Positions 12,732-15,958 of a stretch of DNA of 15,958 bases are shown piece after piece; position 1 is the first letter of the stretch, and each line of letters starts with the position of its first letter. The stretch spans positions 1 to 15,958 of the forward strand of contig JBNKDD010000120.1 of assembly GCA_050288085.1 (NCBI GenBank), read 5' to 3'. This DNA comes from JBNKDD01 sp050288085. GTDB lineage: Bacteria; Chloroflexota; Anaerolineae; Aggregatilineales; UBA3940. The notes under the pieces were generated by a model that did no database searches, was not told the origin of the DNA, and saw nothing but the letters and a program-made list of their open reading frames with translations. The position numbers and the translations under genes were made by a program.

Positions 12732-15134
12732 ATGAATGTACGTTGGATCAAGGTGTTTCGAGATATCTGGAGCAACAAGGCCCGCACTATTCTGGTGATT
12801 TTGTCGATTGCGGTCGGTATCTTCGCAGTCGGGACAACGCTCAACGCGCAGAAAATGGTAGAGCGCGATATGAACGAACCGTTCGCTGCGAGCAACCCGG
12901 CCAGTACCACACTCTACATCACCCCTTTTGACATCGATCTTGCTCATGCGGTCGAAGCAATGCGCGAGATCGGACAGGCTGAACCCCGCCGCGAGGAAAC
13001 CATCCAGGTTTATCAGAGCGATGATGAATGGATGGACCTGAAATTGACCGTTGTGCCAGACTGGGACCAGGTGCGTATCAACCAGTTTAGTATTGAATCT
13101 GGGCAGAACACACCCGGCTCACGGGAAATCCTGTTGGAGCGCAAGACGGCGGCCTATCTGGGCGTAGGGATCGGCGACGTGGTAACGATCAAGCTGCCGA
13201 ATGGTGATCGCAGCTTTAACCTCAAAGTTACTGGCCTTACTCATGATATGCACCAGATACCGATTGACTTCTTTGAGCAGGGTGCTGGCTACGTCTCAAT
13301 GGATACCCTCCAATGGATGGGGCTGGGAGATTACTACAATGTGCTCAACCTGGTCATGGCGGAGAAACCGGCTGATAAAGAACATATCCTCAGCGTAATG
13401 GCAATGGTACGTGACCGGGTGATTGAGCCATCCGGGTATGAAGTGGCCGGTGTTAAACCCTTCGAAGGTGAACCGCGCTCGCATGCCTACAGTGGAATGA
13501 TCTCTGCTGTGTTGATTATCCTGGTGGTGATTGGTGTGATGTGTATCCTGCTCAGTGCCGGGCTGGTGATCAATACGATCTCGGCCCAGATCGCCCGCCA
13601 GACGAAGCAGATCGGCATTATGCGCTCGATAGGAGCCCCAAGCCGCGATCTTGCCCTGATGTACATTACCAGCATCATTGTCTTTTGCGTGTTAGCACTT
13701 ATTGTTGCCGTCCCCCTGGGGGTGTTTGGGGCCAGAGGGTTGGTCAACATGATCGCCGACCTGATGAACTTCGATACAACCGGAGCCACGCTGCCGCTGT
13801 CAGTGGTGCTGATCCAGGTTGGGGTCGGGTTGTTAGTGCCAATTGGCGCGGGGATCGTCCCGATCTTATCCGGTACGAGCATGACGATCTACCAGGCGAT
13901 CAACCAGGATGGCAACATTGATTCCGTTCAACGTGGGATCGGTGAGCGGATTCTGCAAAAGTTCAAAGGGGTGTCCAGTCCGGTGATCCTGGCGGTGCGA
14001 AATACGTTTCGCCGGAAAGCCCGGTTAGTTTTCACCCTGGTGACGCTTACCCTGGCCGGAGCAACCTTCATGGCGGCGTTCAGCACCCGTGAGAGTCTGA
14101 GCAGTATGATCGTCAGCCGGGGGCGCTACTTTAACTTTGATGTGCAGGTCTATTTGTCCGGCGATCAGTCCATCTACACCGTAGAGCGGGAAGCCTTGCG
14201 GCTGCCGGAAGTCCAGATTGTTGAAGCCTGGTATGGTGCGAACGCCCGTGTGATCTTCCGAGACCGCAGCGAATCGGAGGAAATCAACATTCAGGCCGTG
14301 CCGGTTGACTCGGTGACGATGAAGCCGCTGCTGCTGGCCGGACGGTGGCTTCAACCCGATGATACGAATGCCATTGTGGTGAATGAGAAGACTCTGGAAA
14401 AAGTGCCCGGTCTTAAAGTCGGCGATGTGATCATGCTGCGGGTAGAAGGCGCTGAACGGGAACTGGATCGCGAGTACGAAGTGGTCGGTGTGGCTTCCTA
14501 TGGAGCAGACAATTTCGTGTCTTATGACACTTTCACCCGGAGCAACGGAGCACAGAATCTGGCGAACCTGGTGCGGGTGCGGGTCGATCCGAATGGCTTT
14601 CAGGATAAGAAGGCTCAGGAAACACTGGGCGATCATTTGGAAGAAACTTTCGATGATCTGGGCTGGGAAACCTCCGGCAGTGATACACGATATGACCAGG
14701 TGGATTCGAATGTCAGCAATTTCGATATTCTGCTGATCGTGCTGCTGCTGATGTCCGGGCTGCTGGCGCTGGTCGGTGGGATGGGTCTGGCCGGGACGAT
14801 GAGCCTGAATGTATTGGAGCGCACCCGCGAAATCGGGGTGCTGCGGGCAGTCGGCGGGACAAATGCCTCGGTGCGGCGGGTAGTGCTGTTTGAAGGGGCA
14901 TTTGTTGGGCTGTTGAGTTGGCTCCTCAGTTCGGCGATTGGGGTGCCCTTCGGCTACCTGTTGACCGAGGCCGTCGCTGTGGCAACTCTGGAAGCTCAAG
15001 CCGATTACCTGTTTTCGATGTTTGGGCTGGTACTGTGGTTGGTGCTGGTGTTGGTTATTGCGGCGATTGCCAGCCTGATCCCGGCTAACCGGGCGTCGAA
15101 GCTCACGATTCGGGAGGTACTGTCCTACGAGTGA
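12732..15134 (+). CDS. FtsX-family ABC exporter permease, two-repeat 800-residue form
   Basis: 800-residue permease. Eight membrane helices fall in two 1+3 sets: TM1 about 18-36, a large extracytoplasmic domain, TMs about 256-280, 308-331 and 354-379, then TM5 about 431-451, a second large extracytoplasmic domain, and TMs about 664-690, 717-744 and 760-784. Each triple has the FtsX-type motif (GIMRSIGAPSRDLALM and GVLRAVGGTNASVRRVV). This is an internal duplication, so one chain can supply both halves of the channel with a dimer of the upstream ATPase. The family includes macrolide, lipoprotein and peptide exporters; the cargo here is unknown. ATG 12732 has GAGG 8 nt upstream. No membrane-fusion protein is encoded nearby. 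Confidence 0.93.
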   Translation: MNVRWIKVFRDIWSNKARTILVILSIAVGIFAVGTTLNAQKMVERDMNEPFAASNPASTTLYITPFDIDLAHAVEAMREIGQAEPRREETIQVYQSDDEWMDLKLTVVPDWDQVRINQFSIESGQNTPGSREILLERKTAAYLGVGIGDVVTIKLPNGDRSFNLKVTGLTHDMHQIPIDFFEQGAGYVSMDTLQWMGLGDYYNVLNLVMAEKPADKEHILSVMAMVRDRVIEPSGYEVAGVKPFEGEPRSHAYSGMISAVLIILVVIGVMCILLSAGLVINTISAQIARQTKQIGIMRSIGAPSRDLALMYITSIIVFCVLALIVAVPLGVFGARGLVNMIADLMNFDTTGATLPLSVVLIQVGVGLLVPIGAGIVPILSGTSMTIYQAINQDGNIDSVQRGIGERILQKFKGVSSPVILAVRNTFRRKARLVFTLVTLTLAGATFMAAFSTRESLSSMIVSRGRYFNFDVQVYLSGDQSIYTVEREALRLPEVQIVEAWYGANARVIFRDRSESEEINIQAVPVDSVTMKPLLLAGRWLQPDDTNAIVVNEKTLEKVPGLKVGDVIMLRVEGAERELDREYEVVGVASYGADNFVSYDTFTRSNGAQNLANLVRVRVDPNGFQDKKAQETLGDHLEETFDDLGWETSGSDTRYDQVDSNVSNFDILLIVLLLMSGLLALVGGMGLAGTMSLNVLERTREIGVLRAVGGTNASVRRVVLFEGAFVGLLSWLLSSAIGVPFGYLLTEAVAVATLEAQADYLFSMFGLVLWLVLVLVIAAIASLIPANRASKLTIREVLSYE

Positions 15135-15250
15135 TCATTGGCCTCTGATATTCAATTGACCCTGCGCGACGACGAGGGCGACAAGTACGTCGCTGTCGTT
15201 TGGGCACAACCTGGAAAGAGACATGGCCGCAGAGTGCATGTACATCTTTG

Positions 15251-15282
15251 AAAGGCCACCCACCGTATGAGGGCTGGCCTTT
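15251..15282 (+). terminator. Possible terminator after the exporter operon
   Basis: AAAGGCCA (15251-15258) pairs perfectly with TGGCCTTT (15275-15282). CCC/GGG (15259-15261 with 15271-15273) extends the stem after one unpaired C, leaving a 9-nt loop. The stem itself ends in TTT, followed by GTGCTTCT, a weak T-tract. It lies 117 nt after the permease stop. Confidence 0.5.
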
Positions 15283-15351
15283 GTGCTTCTGAAGGGGGCC
15301 TGATCCCGGCGACCGCTGGCAGAGAACCTCGACCCCAACCTCACCCCCTAA

Positions 15352-15393
15352 CCCCGCTCTCCGGTCAGCTTCGCAGACTCGTTGGAGAGGGGG
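15352..15393. repeat. C-rich/G-rich imperfect palindrome
   Basis: CCCCGCTCTCC (15352-15362) faces GGAGAGGGGG (15384-15393) across a 21-nt spacer, pairing except for one bulged G. The arrangement CTCACCCCCTAACCCC... then GGAGAGGGGGAA resembles a dispersed intergenic repeat I associate with Chloroflexota and cyanobacteria; this cannot be checked here. Confidence 0.45.
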
Positions 15394-15715
15394 AACAAGG
15401 CAAGGTTGATGGGCGGGTATCTCCCCGCTATCTTGCGCCGGTCATAGCGTTGGACACCAATACCACATATTTCTATGGGGTATCTTACAGAAGCCCAGAT
15501 TGTGCGTTTTGTCATTCCTTTCTGCCCGCGCACTTTTCCGACCTGACTATCCACGTCCGCGCCGTTCCGGTGGGCGAGCGCAGGGATGAGACGCCGAGCT
15601 TGGGGAACGCGAATCCCGACTATCCACGTCAACGATTCGTGAGCCGCTCCCGGCCACAGGGAGTAGGTCAACCCTGCTGTAAGATTTTGGGGACATGTCT
15701 GTTGGCATGTTCCAG

Positions 15716-15740
15716 GGGGCGAGGTGTATCTCGCCCCTAC
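15716..15740. repeat. GC-rich palindromic element (REP-like), copy 2
   Basis: GGGGCGAG (15716-15723) pairs with CTCGCCCC (15730-15737) around a 6-nt loop and is followed by TAC. The arms and the preceding GGCATGT match the element at 10219-10261; that copy has a longer inner stem. Confidence 0.6.
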
Positions 15741-15810
15741 GAACCATACGTTAGCTTAAAAAGGAACGTATGTTCTAATGATAAATGAGACGGGAAGGGC
15801 TGTCAAGTGA

Positions 15811-15958
15811 TCATCTGATCCCACCGGTGTATTGTTTTACAACTTCGAGGTTCTCCGCCAAGTTTCGTGCTGTTTGGAAGGAAGGATTGGTAGACTTGCC
15901 AGAAATACATTGAGGAAGAGGGTGTTTCTGGTAAATGGAGGAAAGGGTAGCCAATAGC
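15811..15958 (-). CDS. Possible C-terminal end of a protein, unknown, cut by the right edge
   Basis: An open minus-strand frame enters from the right edge and ends at TGA (15811-15813), giving 48 codons. The last residues (ARNLAENLEVVKQYTGGIR) look protein-like, but a second minus-strand frame is also open over the same stretch, so the coding case is weak. No family is recognised and no terminator follows. Confidence 0.2.
   Translation of the reverse strand, partial: LLATLSSIYQKHPLPQCISGKSTNPSFQTARNLAENLEVVKQYTGGIR

Larger units (their letters stand above)
15135..15958. other. Gene-poor region rich in degenerate repeats
   Basis: No frame here looks like a real gene. The longest open frame (15267-15788, plus) runs through palindromic repeats, has low-complexity composition (PRPQPHPLTPL) and lacks a ribosome-binding site. 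The stretch holds a terminator-like hairpin (15251-15282), a C-rich/G-rich inverted pair (15352-15393), a small GCGGG/CCCGC hairpin near 15413-15428, a 13-bp direct repeat (15545-15557 and 15618-15630), a REP-like element (15716-15740) and an 8-bp inverted repeat (15745-15772). Confidence 0.6.

Noticed and set aside
14025..14999. 324-codon open frame on the minus strand
   Set aside because: It lies antisense inside the exporter permease; its composition is rich in His, Gln and Pro and shows no family motif. It is a shadow of the GC-biased coding strand.
15138..15251. 37-codon frame after the permease beginning at TTG
   Set aside because: The translation (SDIQLTLRDDEGDKYVAVV...) looks mildly protein-like, but there is no ribosome-binding site or recognised family. 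At most it is a decayed remnant.
15267..15788. 173-codon open frame on the plus strand
   Set aside because: It runs across palindromic repeats, has no ribosome-binding site, and gives a low-complexity, domain-free peptide.

Overview
The window looks like chromosomal DNA of a Chloroflexota bacterium, probably Anaerolineae-like. This is inferred from the gene mix: a MalT/LuxR-type ATPase regulator, a CarD-family protein beside ribosomal protein bS21, a large FtsX-type exporter and short GC-rich dispersed repeats. No rRNA or other taxonomic marker is present. I see no tRNA, CRISPR array, insertion sequence or phage gene.

Positions 1-4329 (minus strand) hold a compact phosphate-uptake operon in the order pstS-pstC-pstA-pstB2-pstB1-phoU, with phoU cut by the left edge. 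Spacing runs from a 1-nt overlap to about 20 nt. The most interesting point is the pair of ATPase genes. The two 252-residue proteins align without gaps, and their defects are complementary. PstB2 has lost the Q-loop Gln and the catalytic Glu. PstB1 keeps those but has a damaged signature motif. Together they should form one normal and one degenerate ATP site, as in asymmetric heterodimeric ABC exporters.

Positions 4330-4516 are a divergent intergenic region with a perfect 7+7 bp inverted repeat over the likely pstS -10 box. A plus-strand short-chain dehydrogenase (SDR) follows and ends in a strong hairpin terminator. Positions 5491-6461 (minus) carry bS21, a CarD-family regulator and a short S1-domain protein that lacks the first half of its fold. 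Positions 6462-6860 contain no gene but several hairpins.

Positions 6861-15134 (plus) read as one functional neighbourhood: a four-helix membrane protein with a conserved-looking N-terminal module, a MalT-like LuxR regulator without its sensor domain, a 44-residue membrane peptide, two SDRs, and a three-gene ABC exporter locus (ATPase, six-helix DUF4386-like protein, 800-residue permease). A similar box of about 17 bp lies 65-91 nt upstream of the regulator operon, of the small peptide gene and of the first SDR, which suggests a local, possibly autoregulated, regulon.

Positions 15135-15958 contain no convincing gene. They hold a terminator-like hairpin, degenerate palindromic repeats (one resembling an element at 10219-10261), a 13-bp direct repeat and perhaps the 3' end of a minus-strand gene running off the right edge.
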